Below are positions 51,825 through 61,251 of a stretch of 64,000 nt of DNA, one piece after another. The notes under the pieces were generated by a model. It worked only from the letters and a program-made list of their open reading frames with translations. It made no database searches and was not told the origin of the DNA. How positions within the stretch are numbered: the stretch's first letter is position 1; each line of letters begins with the position of its first letter. Where the stretch lies: NCBI GenBank assembly GCA_002300355.1, contig NSGV01000001.1:4588001-4652000 (forward strand). Direction: 5' to 3'. The translations under genes and the position numbers were made by a program. This DNA is from Streptomyces sp. TLI_235 (lineage in GTDB: Bacteria > Actinomycetota > Actinomycetes > Streptomycetales > Streptomycetaceae).

Positions 51825-54401
51825 ATGACTAGCCTCTTTGACGACCTCCCGCTCCCCGGCTTCGAGAGCCCCCCGCTCGGGTCGAGCCCCGCCCACGACG
51901 AGCCGCCGATGGACGAGGAGCCGCCGTACGAGGAGGCCATCCCGGACGGCCTGTTCGAGACCGACCACGCCGCCCAGGACGAGCGCGACGCGTACTACCG
52001 CAACGGCCACGCCCGCCCGGTGATCGACCCGGAGCAACTGCTCGCCGGCATGAACGACCCGCAGCGCGAGGCCGTCCTACACCACGGCTCCCCGCTGCTG
52101 CTCGTCGCCGGCGCCGGCTCCGGCAAGACCCGGGTGCTCACCCACCGGATCGCCCACCTGCTGAGCGCCCGCGGCGCGCAGCCCGGCGAGATCCTGGCGA
52201 TCACCTTCACCAACAAGGCCGCCGGCGAGATGCGCGAGCGCGTCGAGCAGCTGGTCGGCCCGCGTGCCCGGGCGATGTGGGTCTCCACCTTCCACAGCGC
52301 CTGCGTGCGCATCCTGCGCCGGGAGTCGAAGCTGCTCGGCTTCACCTCGTCGTTCTCGATCTACGACGCGGCCGACTCGCAGCGGCTGATGTCCCTGGTC
52401 TGCCGCGACCTCGACCTCGACCCGAAGCAGTTCCCGCCGAAGTCCTTCACCGCCAAGATCAGCAACCTCAAGAACGAGCTGATCGACGAGGAGACCTACG
52501 CCGACCAGGCCGCCAACCCGATGGAGAAGAAGCTGGCCGAGGCGTACACCCTCTACCAGCGGCGCCTGCGCGAGGCCAACGCGCTGGACTTCGACGACAT
52601 CATCATGACGACGGTCAACCTGCTGCAGGCCTTCCCCGACGTCGCCGAGCACTACCGCCGCCGCTTCCGGCACATCCTGGTCGACGAGTACCAGGACACC
52701 AACCACGCCCAGTACATGCTGGTCCGAGAGCTCTCCGGCGGCGCCCGCTCCGACGCCCCGAAGCTCACCGCCGACGGCGACTTCGTGAACCCGACGGCGG
52801 CCCGGCTCGCCCAGATCTCCCCGGCCGAGCTCTGCGTGGTCGGCGACGCCGACCAGTCGATCTACGCCTTCCGCGGCGCGACGATCCGCAACATCCTCCA
52901 GTTCGAGGAGGACTACCCCAACGCCACGACCATCCTGCTGGAGCAGAACTACCGCTCCACACAGACCATCCTGAGCGCCGCCAACGCCGTCATCGAGCGC
53001 AACACCAACCGGCGCAAGAAGAACCTCTGGACGGCCGGCGACCAGGGCGAGCGGGTGGTCGGCTACGTGGCCGACGACGAGCACGGCGAGGCCCAGTTCA
53101 TCGCCGACGAGATCGACCGGCTCACCGACAAGGACGAGGCCCGCCCCGGCGACGTCGCGATCTTCTACCGGACGAACGCGCAGTCCCGCGTCTTCGAAGA
53201 GGTCTTCATCCGGGTCGGCCTGCCCTACAAGGTCGTCGGCGGGGTCCGCTTCTACGAGCGCAAGGAGGTCCGGGACATCCTGGCCTACCTGCGCGTCCTC
53301 TCCAACCCCGAGGACACCGTCCCGCTGCGCCGCATCCTGAACGTGCCCAAGCGCGGCATCGGCGAACGGGCCGAGGCGATGATCGACGCTCTCTCCGCCC
53401 GCGAGCGGATCAGCTTCGCCCAGGCGCTGCAGCGGGTCGACGAGGCGTACGGCATGGCCGCGCGCTCGGCCAATGCGGTGAAGAAGTTCAACGCGATGAT
53501 GGCCGGCCTGCGGCAGGTCGTGGAGTCCGGTGCCGGTCCGGCCGCGGTGCTGGAGGCCGTGCTGGAGGAGTCCGGCTACCTCGCCGAGCTCCAGGCCTCC
53601 ACCGACCCGCAGGACGAGACCCGGATCGAGAACCTCCAGGAGCTCGCCTCCGTCGCCCTGGAGTACGAGCAGGACCCGGGCGAGCGCCCGGACGGCGAGG
53701 ACGCCGAGGGCGCCCCGCCGGTCGGCTCGCTCGCCGACTTCCTGGAGCGCGTCGCGCTCGTCGCCGACTCGGACCAGATCCCGGACGACGAGGAGGGCCA
53801 GGGCGTCATCACGATGATGACCCTGCACACCGCCAAGGGCCTGGAGTTCCCGGTCGTCTTCCTCACCGGCATGGAGGACGGGATCTTCCCGCACATGCGG
53901 GCGCTCAACCAGGTCAAGGAGCTGGAGGAGGAGCGCCGGCTCGCCTACGTGGGCCTGACCCGCGCCCGGCAGCGGCTCTACCTGACGCGGTCGGTGCTCC
54001 GCAGCGCCTGGGGCCAGCCCGCCTACAACCCGGCCTCCCGCTTCCTGGAAGAGATCCCGGAGACCCTGGTCGACTGGAAGCGCACCGGCGCGGCGTCGGT
54101 GCCCGCGGCCCGCGGCTTCTCGCCGTCGTCCTCCGGCCCGTCCCGCTCGTACGGCTCCGGCGGCGGCTCGGCGCGTTCCACGGCCGCCCCGCAGCCGGGC
54201 TGGGCGAAGTCCGCGCGGAAGGTGACCGAGCGCGAGGTGGTCGCGCTGGCCGTCGGCGACCGGGTCAGCCACGACACCTTCGGTCTCGGCACGGTCGTCG
54301 GCACCCAGGGCGTCGGCGACAAGGCACAGGCGACGATCGACTTCGGCAGCACCGGCCGCAAGCAGTTGCTGCTGCGCTACGCGCCGGTCGAGAAGCTCTG
54401 A
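51825..54401 (+). CDS. pcrA: ATP-dependent DNA helicase PcrA/UvrD
   Basis: 858 residues, superfamily 1A. After about 70 residues of acidic disordered N-terminus come LLVAGAGSGKTRVLTHRIAHLL (motif I), ITFTNKAAGEM (Ia), VDEYQDTNHAQY (II), VVGDADQSIYAFRGA (III), LEQNYRST (IV), MTLHTAKGLEFPVVF (V) and YVGLTRARQRLYLT (VI). A C-terminal Tudor-like tail (VGDRVSHDTFGLGTVV) binds RNA polymerase in homologues. TACACT at 51810-51815 and no ribosome binding site suggest a leaderless message. Confidence 0.96.
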   Translation: MTSLFDDLPLPGFESPPLGSSPAHDEPPMDEEPPYEEAIPDGLFETDHAAQDERDAYYRNGHARPVIDPEQLLAGMNDPQREAVLHHGSPLLLVAGAGSGKTRVLTHRIAHLLSARGAQPGEILAITFTNKAAGEMRERVEQLVGPRARAMWVSTFHSACVRILRRESKLLGFTSSFSIYDAADSQRLMSLVCRDLDLDPKQFPPKSFTAKISNLKNELIDEETYADQAANPMEKKLAEAYTLYQRRLREANALDFDDIIMTTVNLLQAFPDVAEHYRRRFRHILVDEYQDTNHAQYMLVRELSGGARSDAPKLTADGDFVNPTAARLAQISPAELCVVGDADQSIYAFRGATIRNILQFEEDYPNATTILLEQNYRSTQTILSAANAVIERNTNRRKKNLWTAGDQGERVVGYVADDEHGEAQFIADEIDRLTDKDEARPGDVAIFYRTNAQSRVFEEVFIRVGLPYKVVGGVRFYERKEVRDILAYLRVLSNPEDTVPLRRILNVPKRGIGERAEAMIDALSARERISFAQALQRVDEAYGMAARSANAVKKFNAMMAGLRQVVESGAGPAAVLEAVLEESGYLAELQASTDPQDETRIENLQELASVALEYEQDPGERPDGEDAEGAPPVGSLADFLERVALVADSDQIPDDEEGQGVITMMTLHTAKGLEFPVVFLTGMEDGIFPHMRALNQVKELEEERRLAYVGLTRARQRLYLTRSVLRSAWGQPAYNPASRFLEEIPETLVDWKRTGAASVPAARGFSPSSSGPSRSYGSGGGSARSTAAPQPGWAKSARKVTEREVVALAVGDRVSHDTFGLGTVVGTQGVGDKAQATIDFGSTGRKQLLLRYAPVEKL

Positions 54402-54417
54402 GCCCGGCCCGGTGGGC

Positions 54418-55203
54418 CTAGGCGCGGGGGTCGACGCCGTGGGCGAGCAGCCACGGCACCGGGTCGATCGGCGCCCCGCCACCGGGCCGTACCTCGAAGT
54501 GGAGGTGCGGCCCGGTGGCGTTCCCGGTCGCACCCGCCCACCCGATCACCTCGCTGGCCCGGACGGGCCCGCCGCGCAGCCGGTACCCGCGCAGGTGCCC
54601 GTACCAGGTCTCGGTCCCGTCCGCCGCGGTGACGACCGCCAGGTAGCCGTAGGCGGCGCTCCAGCCGGTGGTCACGGTGCCGTCGGTGGCGGCGCGGACG
54701 GGTGTGCCGGCCGGCACCGGGAAGTCGATGCCGGTGTGCCGGGCCGCCCAGTGCGGGCCGGCCTGGTCGAAGCCCGCGCCGATCCCCGGCCGGTCGACCG
54801 GCAGCACGTACCGGGGCCGGGCGGCGGTGGCCGGAGCGTCCGGGCCGCTCGTGCCCCGTTCGGCCCGGCGGGCGGCGAGCGCGGCGCGGGCCAGTTCGCG
54901 GTCGGCCCGGTCGAGGCCCGGCCGCTCGCCGCGGGCGGGGTCGCGCGACGGGGCGGTGGGGCCGGACGGCGCCGGGCGGGGCAGCCGGGGGCGGTCGGCG
55001 TGCACCGTCGCCGCCGCGACACCGAAGACCCCGAGGGTGGCTGCGGACGGCAGGGCGACCGTGAGCACCGCGCGGCGGGTGGAGGCCGCCCGCGGGCCGC
55101 GGTGCTGGCCGCGGGCCCGCTCGGCGCCACCGGCCCGGCCGGGCAGCGGCCGGTGGATCGGGATACGGGTCGGGATGCGGACGGGGGAGCGTCTGACCGT
55201 CAT
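54418..55203 (-). CDS. Secreted M23 family metallopeptidase
   Basis: 261 residues. A basic N-terminus and hydrophobic stretch (AVLTVALPSAATLGVFGVAAATVHA) act as signal peptide. The LytM/M23 domain has HTGIDF (His156 and Asp160) and HLHFEVR (His233 and His235), so zinc ligands and the catalytic His are complete. It should cut peptidoglycan cross-bridges. The ATG follows GAGGAGG. It converges on pcrA with only 16 bases between them. Confidence 0.9.
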   Translation of the reverse strand: MTVRRSPVRIPTRIPIHRPLPGRAGGAERARGQHRGPRAASTRRAVLTVALPSAATLGVFGVAAATVHADRPRLPRPAPSGPTAPSRDPARGERPGLDRADRELARAALAARRAERGTSGPDAPATAARPRYVLPVDRPGIGAGFDQAGPHWAARHTGIDFPVPAGTPVRAATDGTVTTGWSAAYGYLAVVTAADGTETWYGHLRGYRLRGGPVRASEVIGWAGATGNATGPHLHFEVRPGGGAPIDPVPWLLAHGVDPRA

Positions 55204-55241
55204 CGCGCCGCCTCCTCGGAATCGGTAGTGACCGGGAGAAA

Positions 55242-55255
55242 ACAGTCGAGACTGT
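55242..55255 (-). promoter_or_regulatory. Dyad overlapping the M23 gene's -10 element
   Basis: ACAGTC-GA-GACTGT. On the minus strand the candidate -10 TACAGT (55256-55251) shares its bases, and the ATG lies 48 bases on. It could be a repressor site. Confidence 0.35.
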
Positions 55256-55290
55256 AGCCCTTGATCACGATCACGGACGAAGTACGCATC

Positions 55291-56079
55291 TCAGCACGCG
55301 TGGCGCTCCGTCAGCGGCCCGGCGGCCCAGGCCTCCAGGGCGAGCAGGACGGCGGCGACCGCCCGCGGATGGGCGGGCAGGCCGACGTGTCCGGCGCCGG
55401 GCACGGCCAGGTTGGCCGCGTGCAGGTCCGGGTGGTCCAGCCGGGCGTTCCGGCGCGGCAGCACGACCTCGTCCAACTCGCCGCGGACGGCGGTGAAGCG
55501 GGTGGTGCAGCGCGGCGCGGGCAGCCGCAGCTCGGTCAGCAGGTCGCTGCCGGGCCGCAGTTGGCGGGTGATCGGGAAGGGGTTCGGCAGCAGGGCGGCC
55601 GAGGTCCCCTCGTGCGGGGTGGCCAGGGTGACCACCTCGGCGGCGAGTTCGTGGCCGCCGAGGCGCTGTACGTAGTAACGGGCGATCAGGCCGCCCAGGC
55701 TGTGGCCGACCAGGGCGACCGGCCGGCCGCCGTGCGCCTGCGCCGCCCACTCGACGTGCCGGGCGAGCAGCACCGCGGCCGCCCGGACGTCCCGGGTCAG
55801 CGGTGAGTAGTTGAGGGCGTGCAGGTGCGTCCAGCCGTGCCGGTGCAGCTCGCGGCGGAGCGGCCCGAACACCGCCCGGTTGTCGACGAAGCCGTGCAGC
55901 AGCAGCACGGGGTCGTGCCGCGGCGGGGCGACGGGCGGCACCGGGCGGTCCGGGCACGGGTGGGCCCGGCGCTCCGGCGGGATTCCGGTGGGGTAGCGGA
56001 CCAGGTGGTGCGCGAGCGCGGCGGCTTCCGCGCCCGCGCCGCGGACGGTGGCGGCCGTCCGCTGGAACGGGATCGTCAT
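55291..56079 (-). CDS. Lipase-like alpha/beta hydrolase
   Basis: 262 residues. VLLLHGFVDNRAVFGPLRREL (oxyanion hole), nucleophile elbow VALVGHSLGGLIARYYVQRLGG, VVTLATPHEGTSAA and a late GAGHVGLPAHP histidine fit the triacylglycerol lipase/esterase group. No signal peptide is seen. The ATG follows GGGGAG. Substrate unknown. Confidence 0.85.
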   Translation of the reverse strand: MTIPFQRTAATVRGAGAEAAALAHHLVRYPTGIPPERRAHPCPDRPVPPVAPPRHDPVLLLHGFVDNRAVFGPLRRELHRHGWTHLHALNYSPLTRDVRAAAVLLARHVEWAAQAHGGRPVALVGHSLGGLIARYYVQRLGGHELAAEVVTLATPHEGTSAALLPNPFPITRQLRPGSDLLTELRLPAPRCTTRFTAVRGELDEVVLPRRNARLDHPDLHAANLAVPGAGHVGLPAHPRAVAAVLLALEAWAAGPLTERHAC

Positions 56080-56322
56080 GCGGCTCTCCCCGGCAGGACG
56101 GCGCGGGGGCCCCTGCGGCGGCCGACGCAGGGGACGGAGGATCTGGTCACCAGGGGTGGCTGACGGGCAGCCCTGTGATTTTCCCCTCCCTCCCGCAGGC
56201 GAAAACCGCCGACCGGTGGTGGGCGGGTTACGCTGCCCCCGGGTCTGTTAGAGGCTGTTAACATCGCACCCGCGCCCGAGCGGGACCGCCGGGCGGTGGA
56301 CGACGAGGTCCAGGAGGCAGTG

Positions 56323-56730
56323 ATGGGTGTGTCGGGGCCGATCCGTGTGGTGGTCGCCAAGCCAGGTCTGGACGGCCATGACCGGGGCGCGAAGGTGATC
56401 GCACGCGCGCTGCGCGACGCCGGTATGGAGGTCATCTACACCGGCCTGCACCAGACGCCGGAACAGATCGTCGACACGGCGATCCAGGAGGACGCCAACG
56501 GCATCGGGCTGTCGATCCTCTCCGGCGCCCACATGACCCTCTGCGCGAAGGTGCTCGAGCTGCTGCGCGAGCGCGACGCCGAGGACATCAAGGTCTTCTG
56601 CGGCGGGATCATCCCCGACGAGGACATCGCCCAGCTCAAGCAGCTCGGCGTCGCCGACATCTTCACCCCCGGCACCCCGACCCAGTCGGTGGTCAGCTGG
56701 GTCGAGGCCAACCTCCGCCCGGCGGGCTGA
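56323..56730 (+). CDS. icmB: Isobutyryl-CoA mutase small subunit, B12-binding
   Basis: 135 residues, a stand-alone cobalamin-binding domain. DGHDRGAK at 17-24 contains the lower axial ligand His19, followed by GLSILSGAH and CGGIIPDEDIAQLKQLGV. IcmB pairs with the large subunit IcmA to interconvert isobutyryl-CoA and n-butyryl-CoA; in streptomycetes the small subunit gene is encoded alone, as here. The start was chosen for CAGGAGG. A lone methylmalonyl-CoA mutase-type subunit is the alternative. Confidence 0.85.
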   Translation: MGVSGPIRVVVAKPGLDGHDRGAKVIARALRDAGMEVIYTGLHQTPEQIVDTAIQEDANGIGLSILSGAHMTLCAKVLELLRERDAEDIKVFCGGIIPDEDIAQLKQLGVADIFTPGTPTQSVVSWVEANLRPAG

Positions 56731-56750
56731 CCGCCCGCCCACCGGCACCG

Positions 56751-56787
56751 ACGGGCCGGGCCCCGCACACCGCGGGGCCCGGCCCGT
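56751..56787. terminator. Bidirectional terminator between icmB and the DUF5691 gene
   Basis: A perfect 16-bp stem, ACGGGCCGGGCCCCGC with its complement, and loop ACACC, between convergent genes. Confidence 0.9.
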
Positions 56788-56802
56788 CGACGTGCCCGCA
56801 GG

Positions 56803-58434
56803 TCAGGGAACGAGCTCGGCGAGCATCGCGGCCCGCAGCCGGAGCGTCTCGGCGAGCCGGGTGAAGGTGTCGGACCAGGCCGTCTCCGGCGCGGCGTCGG
56901 CGGCGAGCGCCTCCACCGCGGGCGCGGCCGCCGGGGCGAGCGCCCGCTCCGTCATGCCGAGCACCCCGCTGTGGCTCCACGGGTAGGCGCCGGAGCCGGC
57001 CGCGCGCTCCAGCGCGGCGACCACCGCGGTGGACAGCGGAGGCGTCCACGGCGTGGCGCAGGCGCCGAGCAGCTGAAAGGCGTCGCCGAGCCCGTGCGTG
57101 CGGACGAACGCCGCCGTCCAGGTCGCCCGCTCCGCAGCCGGCAGCACGGCCAGCAGCTTCGCCGGGGCACCCGCCGACCGGTCGGCCCCGCCCGTGCGGG
57201 GCGCCGGGCCGAGCAGGGCGCGGGCCCAGCTCTCGTCCCGCTGCCGGACGGCGGCGCGGGCCCAGGCCTCGCGCAGCTCCGCGGACCAGTCGGTGCCGTC
57301 GGCCTCGCCGCCCTCCCGGGCGGGCAGGGCCAGCAGCTGCCCCGGTGTCAGACCGGTGGCGTCCGTCCACAGCGAGAGCGGGGCGGCGGCCACGATCTCG
57401 CCCAGCCACCAGGACCGCTGCCCGCGCCCGGTGGGCGACTTCGGCGGAATGCCGTCGCGCTGCATCGCGGTGTCGCACTCGGTGGGCGGGTCGACCGCGA
57501 GCACGCCGTCGAGCGGGCGCACACAGGCGCGGGCGCGCTCGGCCATCCGGGCGGCAAGGGCGGAGCCGGGCAGCGTGGACAGCAACTCGGCGGCGGTGGC
57601 CCGGACGTTCTTGCTGCGGTCGCCGAGTGCGGCCTCCAGGAACTCCTCGTCCGCACCGGACAGCCCGTCCTGCAGCGCGTCCAGGAACAGCAGGCGGTCC
57701 TCCGCCCGCTCGGTGGCCCAGGTGGAGCGCAGCAGGTCCAGGCCGGCGGCCGGATCGCGGCGGCGCAGCCGGGTCAGGTGGGTGACCCGCTCCGCGAACA
57801 GGCCCTCCTGCCAGATCTGCTCGCCGGCCGCGGTGCCCCCGCCGGCGTGCTCGGAGGTGTGCTCCGCGGTGACCTCCGTAGGGTCGACGGGCAGGGCGGC
57901 GCCGGCGGTGCGGCCGACGAAGCGCCAGTCCGGATTCCGCTCGGCCAGCCAGCGGCCGAGCGGGCCGGCCAGCGCCACCACGTCCGGCCGCAGCTCGCTG
58001 CGCGCGCGGGCGGTGTCCAGCAGCGCGGGCAGGTGCACCGGCGGCGGCCGGTAACCGTGCGCGCGGGCGGCGGCCAGCCACTGGGGGAGCAGCTCGGTCA
58101 GGTTGGCGAGGCTGGTGTCCGGGCCGCGGCCGCCCAGCAGGAAGCCCAGCCGGCGCGCGGCGGCCTCGGGCACCTCCGGCCGAGGGTCGTCCTCGGCCGG
58201 GGCGGGCAGCGCGGGGGCGGGCAGCGGGAGGGCGCCGGCCCGGCGCCGGACGGTGGCGAGCGCGGCCAGGTCGAGCAGGGCCGTCGCCGGGTCGGCCCGG
58301 TCGACGGCCCCGGCCGCGGCGGCGAGCGCCGGCGGGCCCGCCGGGGCGGGCAGCGGCCGCCGGTCGGTGCCGAGCAGCGCGGTGGTCTGCAGCTCGGACC
58401 AGCTGTCGTGGGCGGTGGTGGTCGGTGCCGTCAT
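56803..58434 (-). CDS. DUF5691 family protein
   Basis: 543 residues, helical throughout, without signal or membrane segments. It starts MTAPTTTAHDSWSELQTTALLGTDRR. The middle has HEAT-like helical stretches (DGLSGADEEFLEAALGDRSKNVRATAAELLSTLPGS read in parts). No catalytic motif is recognised. The ATG follows GGGAGG. It is co-directional with and 70 bases after the SWIM protein gene, and part of the MoxR cluster; the family is known only from such clusters. Confidence 0.8.
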   Translation of the reverse strand: MTAPTTTAHDSWSELQTTALLGTDRRPLPAPAGPPALAAAAGAVDRADPATALLDLAALATVRRRAGALPLPAPALPAPAEDDPRPEVPEAAARRLGFLLGGRGPDTSLANLTELLPQWLAAARAHGYRPPPVHLPALLDTARARSELRPDVVALAGPLGRWLAERNPDWRFVGRTAGAALPVDPTEVTAEHTSEHAGGGTAAGEQIWQEGLFAERVTHLTRLRRRDPAAGLDLLRSTWATERAEDRLLFLDALQDGLSGADEEFLEAALGDRSKNVRATAAELLSTLPGSALAARMAERARACVRPLDGVLAVDPPTECDTAMQRDGIPPKSPTGRGQRSWWLGEIVAAAPLSLWTDATGLTPGQLLALPAREGGEADGTDWSAELREAWARAAVRQRDESWARALLGPAPRTGGADRSAGAPAKLLAVLPAAERATWTAAFVRTHGLGDAFQLLGACATPWTPPLSTAVVAALERAAGSGAYPWSHSGVLGMTERALAPAAAPAVEALAADAAPETAWSDTFTRLAETLRLRAAMLAELVP

Positions 58435-58504
58435 GGCCGGCCTCCCGTCTGGCGGTTCCGGTGGGGCGGTGGGTGGGGGCGGTCGGCGCCCGCCCGGGAC
58501 GCGG

Positions 58505-59827
58505 TCACTGGCCGAGGCCGATCGCGGGGCCGTCCGCGGTCCAGGCGGTGACCGGGGCGAACCCGGCGTGCCCGTACTCGCCGAACAGCGTGACCGGGTG
58601 GCCGGCCGAGAGCGCGGCCAGCCGCCAGAGCGCCTGCTCGGGCAGGGCGCCGCGCCTGAGCGGCACGGCACTGTGACCGTCCGTCAGCTGCCAGCCCTCC
58701 GGCCCGAGGACGGGCACCACCTCGGCCAGCACGGCCGGCCAGGCGTCCAGCCACGGATCGTCCGCGACGGCCTCGCCGTAGCCGGCCACCGCCTCGGCGG
58801 GGCGGACCCCGGCCGGCGGACCGGCCGGCGCGGCCTCCGGCTCGCCGTAGCGGGTGCCCAGGACGGCGCGCAGCGGGCGGGCGCCGGGGTGGAAGGCCAG
58901 CTCGGCCTCCAGCACCCGGCCGGTGGGCAGGGCGACCTCGGGCGCGCGGCCGGGGCTGCCGAAGGAGAGCAGCAGGGCCGGGCGGCCGGTCTTGGCGCCG
59001 CGCAGCCAGATCCGGCGGGTGGTCAGCCGCTCGTCGGCGGTGTCGCGACTGCCGAGCACGTGCCAGCGGTCCCGCACGGTCGGGCCGGCCAGCACCTCCT
59101 CGGCGCCGGTGCTGAACCCGACCCGGGTGCGGACCGTCGCGGCGAGCGGCGCGGGCAGCTCGTCCACCCGGCCGTAGGCGCCGGCCAGCAGGTGCAGCAG
59201 GGCGTACTCCTCCAGCAGGCCCTCCTGCGGGGCGTGCGCGAGCTCCCGGGCGCGGGCGGCCAGGCCGGGCGCCTGGGCGTCGACCATCCGGGCCGCGACC
59301 TCCTCCCAGCCGCCGGAGGCCGCGGCGTGGTCGGCCAGCCCGTGCCGGACGCCGTCCGCGAGCCGCAGCCGAAGCTCCTGCGCGCCGGCCGCGACCCGCA
59401 GGGCCCGCTGCCCGGCCCGCCGACGGGCCGCCGCGTCGTCCGTGCCGGCCTCGCGGCGCTCCTGCTGCCGGACGGCCCTCTGCTCGGCGCCCTGCCGGCG
59501 CTTCGTCAGCCAGGCGTCCACCCAGTCCGGCTGCTCGGCGTCGGCCGCGACGGCCGCCGAACCGGCGCTCCAGAGCAGCAGCAGACCGAGCACGTGCTTG
59601 CACGGGAACTTCCGGCTGGGGCAGGTGCACTGGTAGGCGGGCCCGGACAGGTCGACGCACGGCCGGTACGGCGTCCGCCCGCTGCCCCTGCATTCGCCCC
59701 ACAGCGCGCCGCCGCCCCAGCCCGCGCCCGTCCACGGCGCGGGCGCGGACAGCTTGCCGGCCGCCTTCAGCGACGCCTGGTCCGGCGCGAGCGACAGGAC
59801 GTGTTCGTTGCTCCAGCGTTCCTCCAT
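58505..59827 (-). CDS. SWIM zinc finger protein
   Basis: 440 residues. The SWIM motif is Cys67-X-Cys69-X6-Cys76-X-His78, preceded by a domain with CRGSGRTPYRPCVDL. The remainder is helical then beta-rich with no known catalytic motif. SWIM fingers bind nucleic acid or protein. YehQ of enterobacteria has a similar place in its cluster. TAGCGT upstream of the ATG and no ribosome binding site suggest a leaderless message. It is divergent from the MoxR gene. Confidence 0.87.
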   Translation of the reverse strand: MEERWSNEHVLSLAPDQASLKAAGKLSAPAPWTGAGWGGGALWGECRGSGRTPYRPCVDLSGPAYQCTCPSRKFPCKHVLGLLLLWSAGSAAVAADAEQPDWVDAWLTKRRQGAEQRAVRQQERREAGTDDAAARRRAGQRALRVAAGAQELRLRLADGVRHGLADHAAASGGWEEVAARMVDAQAPGLAARARELAHAPQEGLLEEYALLHLLAGAYGRVDELPAPLAATVRTRVGFSTGAEEVLAGPTVRDRWHVLGSRDTADERLTTRRIWLRGAKTGRPALLLSFGSPGRAPEVALPTGRVLEAELAFHPGARPLRAVLGTRYGEPEAAPAGPPAGVRPAEAVAGYGEAVADDPWLDAWPAVLAEVVPVLGPEGWQLTDGHSAVPLRRGALPEQALWRLAALSAGHPVTLFGEYGHAGFAPVTAWTADGPAIGLGQ

Positions 59828-60085
59828 GCCGACGACGCTAGGACGGGCCACTGACATTCGAGCCGGGCGAACTGACGGCCGGTCACCGTACGGCCCCGGC
59901 TTGTCAGTGGGCTCGTGCATGGTGGTTCCAGCAGGCCGAAAGGGCGTACGAGAAACCCGTTCCGGCTGTGTCCGGCGGGGCCTCGACGCGCCCCTCCCCG
60001 CGACCGGCCGCCGCCCCGATCCGTCCCGTGTCCGCCCGCACCCCTGCCACAGCCCTGCCCGGCGGCCCGTACCCAGGAGATGCCG

Positions 60086-61192
60086 ATGACCACCGAGACG
60101 ACCACCCGCACGAGTGAAGTCCTCCGCCTCCACGCCGAGGACGCCTTCGCCGCCGAACTCGCCGCGCTGGCCGCCGCCGACGACCGCCCGCGCCCCGCCC
60201 GCTGGCGGCTCTCGCCCTGGGCCGTCGCCACCTACCTGCTCGGCGGCACCCTGCCCGACGGCACGGTGGTCACCCCCAAGTACGTCGGCCCCCGCCGGGT
60301 GGTCGAGGTCGCCGTCACCACCCTGGCGACCGACCGTGCCCTGCTGCTGCTCGGCGTGCCCGGCACCGCCAAGACCTGGGTCTCCGAGCACCTCGCCGCC
60401 GCGATCAGCGGCGACTCCACCCTGCTCGTCCAGGGCACCGCCGGCACCCCCGAGGAGGCCGTCCGCTACGGCTGGAACTACGCCCAGCTGCTCGCCAACG
60501 GCCCCAGCCGGCAGGCCCTGGTGCCCTCCCCGGTCATGCGGGCGATGGCCGACGGCAAGATCGCCCGCGTCGAAGAGCTCACCCGCATCCCCGCCGACGT
60601 GCAGGACAGCCTGATCACCATCCTCTCCGAGAAGACCCTGCCGGTGCCCGAACTCGGCGACGAGACCCAGGCCGTCCGCGGGTTCAACCTGATCGCCACC
60701 GCCAACGACCGCGACCGCGGCGTCAACGACCTCTCCTCCGCGCTGCGCCGCCGCTTCAACACCGTCGTGCTGCCGCTGCCCGCCACCCTCGACGAGGAGG
60801 TCGACATCGTCGGCCGCCGGGTCAACCAGCTCGGCCGCAGCCTCGACCTGCCCGAACTGCCCACCGGCGCCGAGGAGATCCGCCGCGTCGTCACCGTCTT
60901 CCGCGAGCTGCGCTCCGGCATCACCGCCGACGGCCGCACCAAGGTCAAGACGCCCAGCGGCACCCTCTCCACCGCCGAGGCGATCTCGGTCCTCACCAAC
61001 GGCCTCGCCCTCGCCACCCACTTCGGCGACGGCGTGCTCCGCGCCTCCGACGTCACCGCCGGCATCGTCGGCGCCGTCGTCCGCGACCCGGTCGCCGACC
61101 GCACGGTCTGGCACGAGTACGTCGAGGGCGTGCTCCGCGAACGGGACGGCTGGAAGGACCTCTACCGCGCCGCCCGCGAGCACGCGCACTGA
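60086..61192 (+). CDS. MoxR-family AAA+ ATPase
   Basis: 368 residues. Walker A GVPGTAKT at 90-97, VQGTAGTPEEAVRYGWNY, a Walker B region KIARVEELTRIPADVQ, the sensor FNLIATANDRDRGVNDLSSALRRRF split by Arg fingers, and a C-terminal lid. MoxR ATPases act as chaperones with VWA-domain partners, and a probable VWA gene follows DUF5682. The ATG at 60086 is six bases after AGGAG. Equivalent to YehL by context. Confidence 0.92.
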   Translation: MTTETTTRTSEVLRLHAEDAFAAELAALAAADDRPRPARWRLSPWAVATYLLGGTLPDGTVVTPKYVGPRRVVEVAVTTLATDRALLLLGVPGTAKTWVSEHLAAAISGDSTLLVQGTAGTPEEAVRYGWNYAQLLANGPSRQALVPSPVMRAMADGKIARVEELTRIPADVQDSLITILSEKTLPVPELGDETQAVRGFNLIATANDRDRGVNDLSSALRRRFNTVVLPLPATLDEEVDIVGRRVNQLGRSLDLPELPTGAEEIRRVVTVFRELRSGITADGRTKVKTPSGTLSTAEAISVLTNGLALATHFGDGVLRASDVTAGIVGAVVRDPVADRTVWHEYVEGVLRERDGWKDLYRAAREHAH

Positions 61193-61251
61193 CCGTCCGA
61201 CACCGCCGAGAGAGCCACCGAGAGAACCATCCGAGAGCGAGGTCCACGACC

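Noticed and set aside
55204..55290. Search for a ydaO-type cyclic-di-AMP riboswitch ahead of the M23 peptidase
   Set aside because: Such riboswitches precede some actinomycete wall hydrolases, but this leader is under 90 bases and lacks the conserved paired elements.
58505..61189. An 894-codon minus-strand frame extending the SWIM gene through the MoxR gene
   Set aside because: The part beyond 59827 is antisense to the MoxR ATPase and has no motifs; the real SWIM protein starts at 59827.
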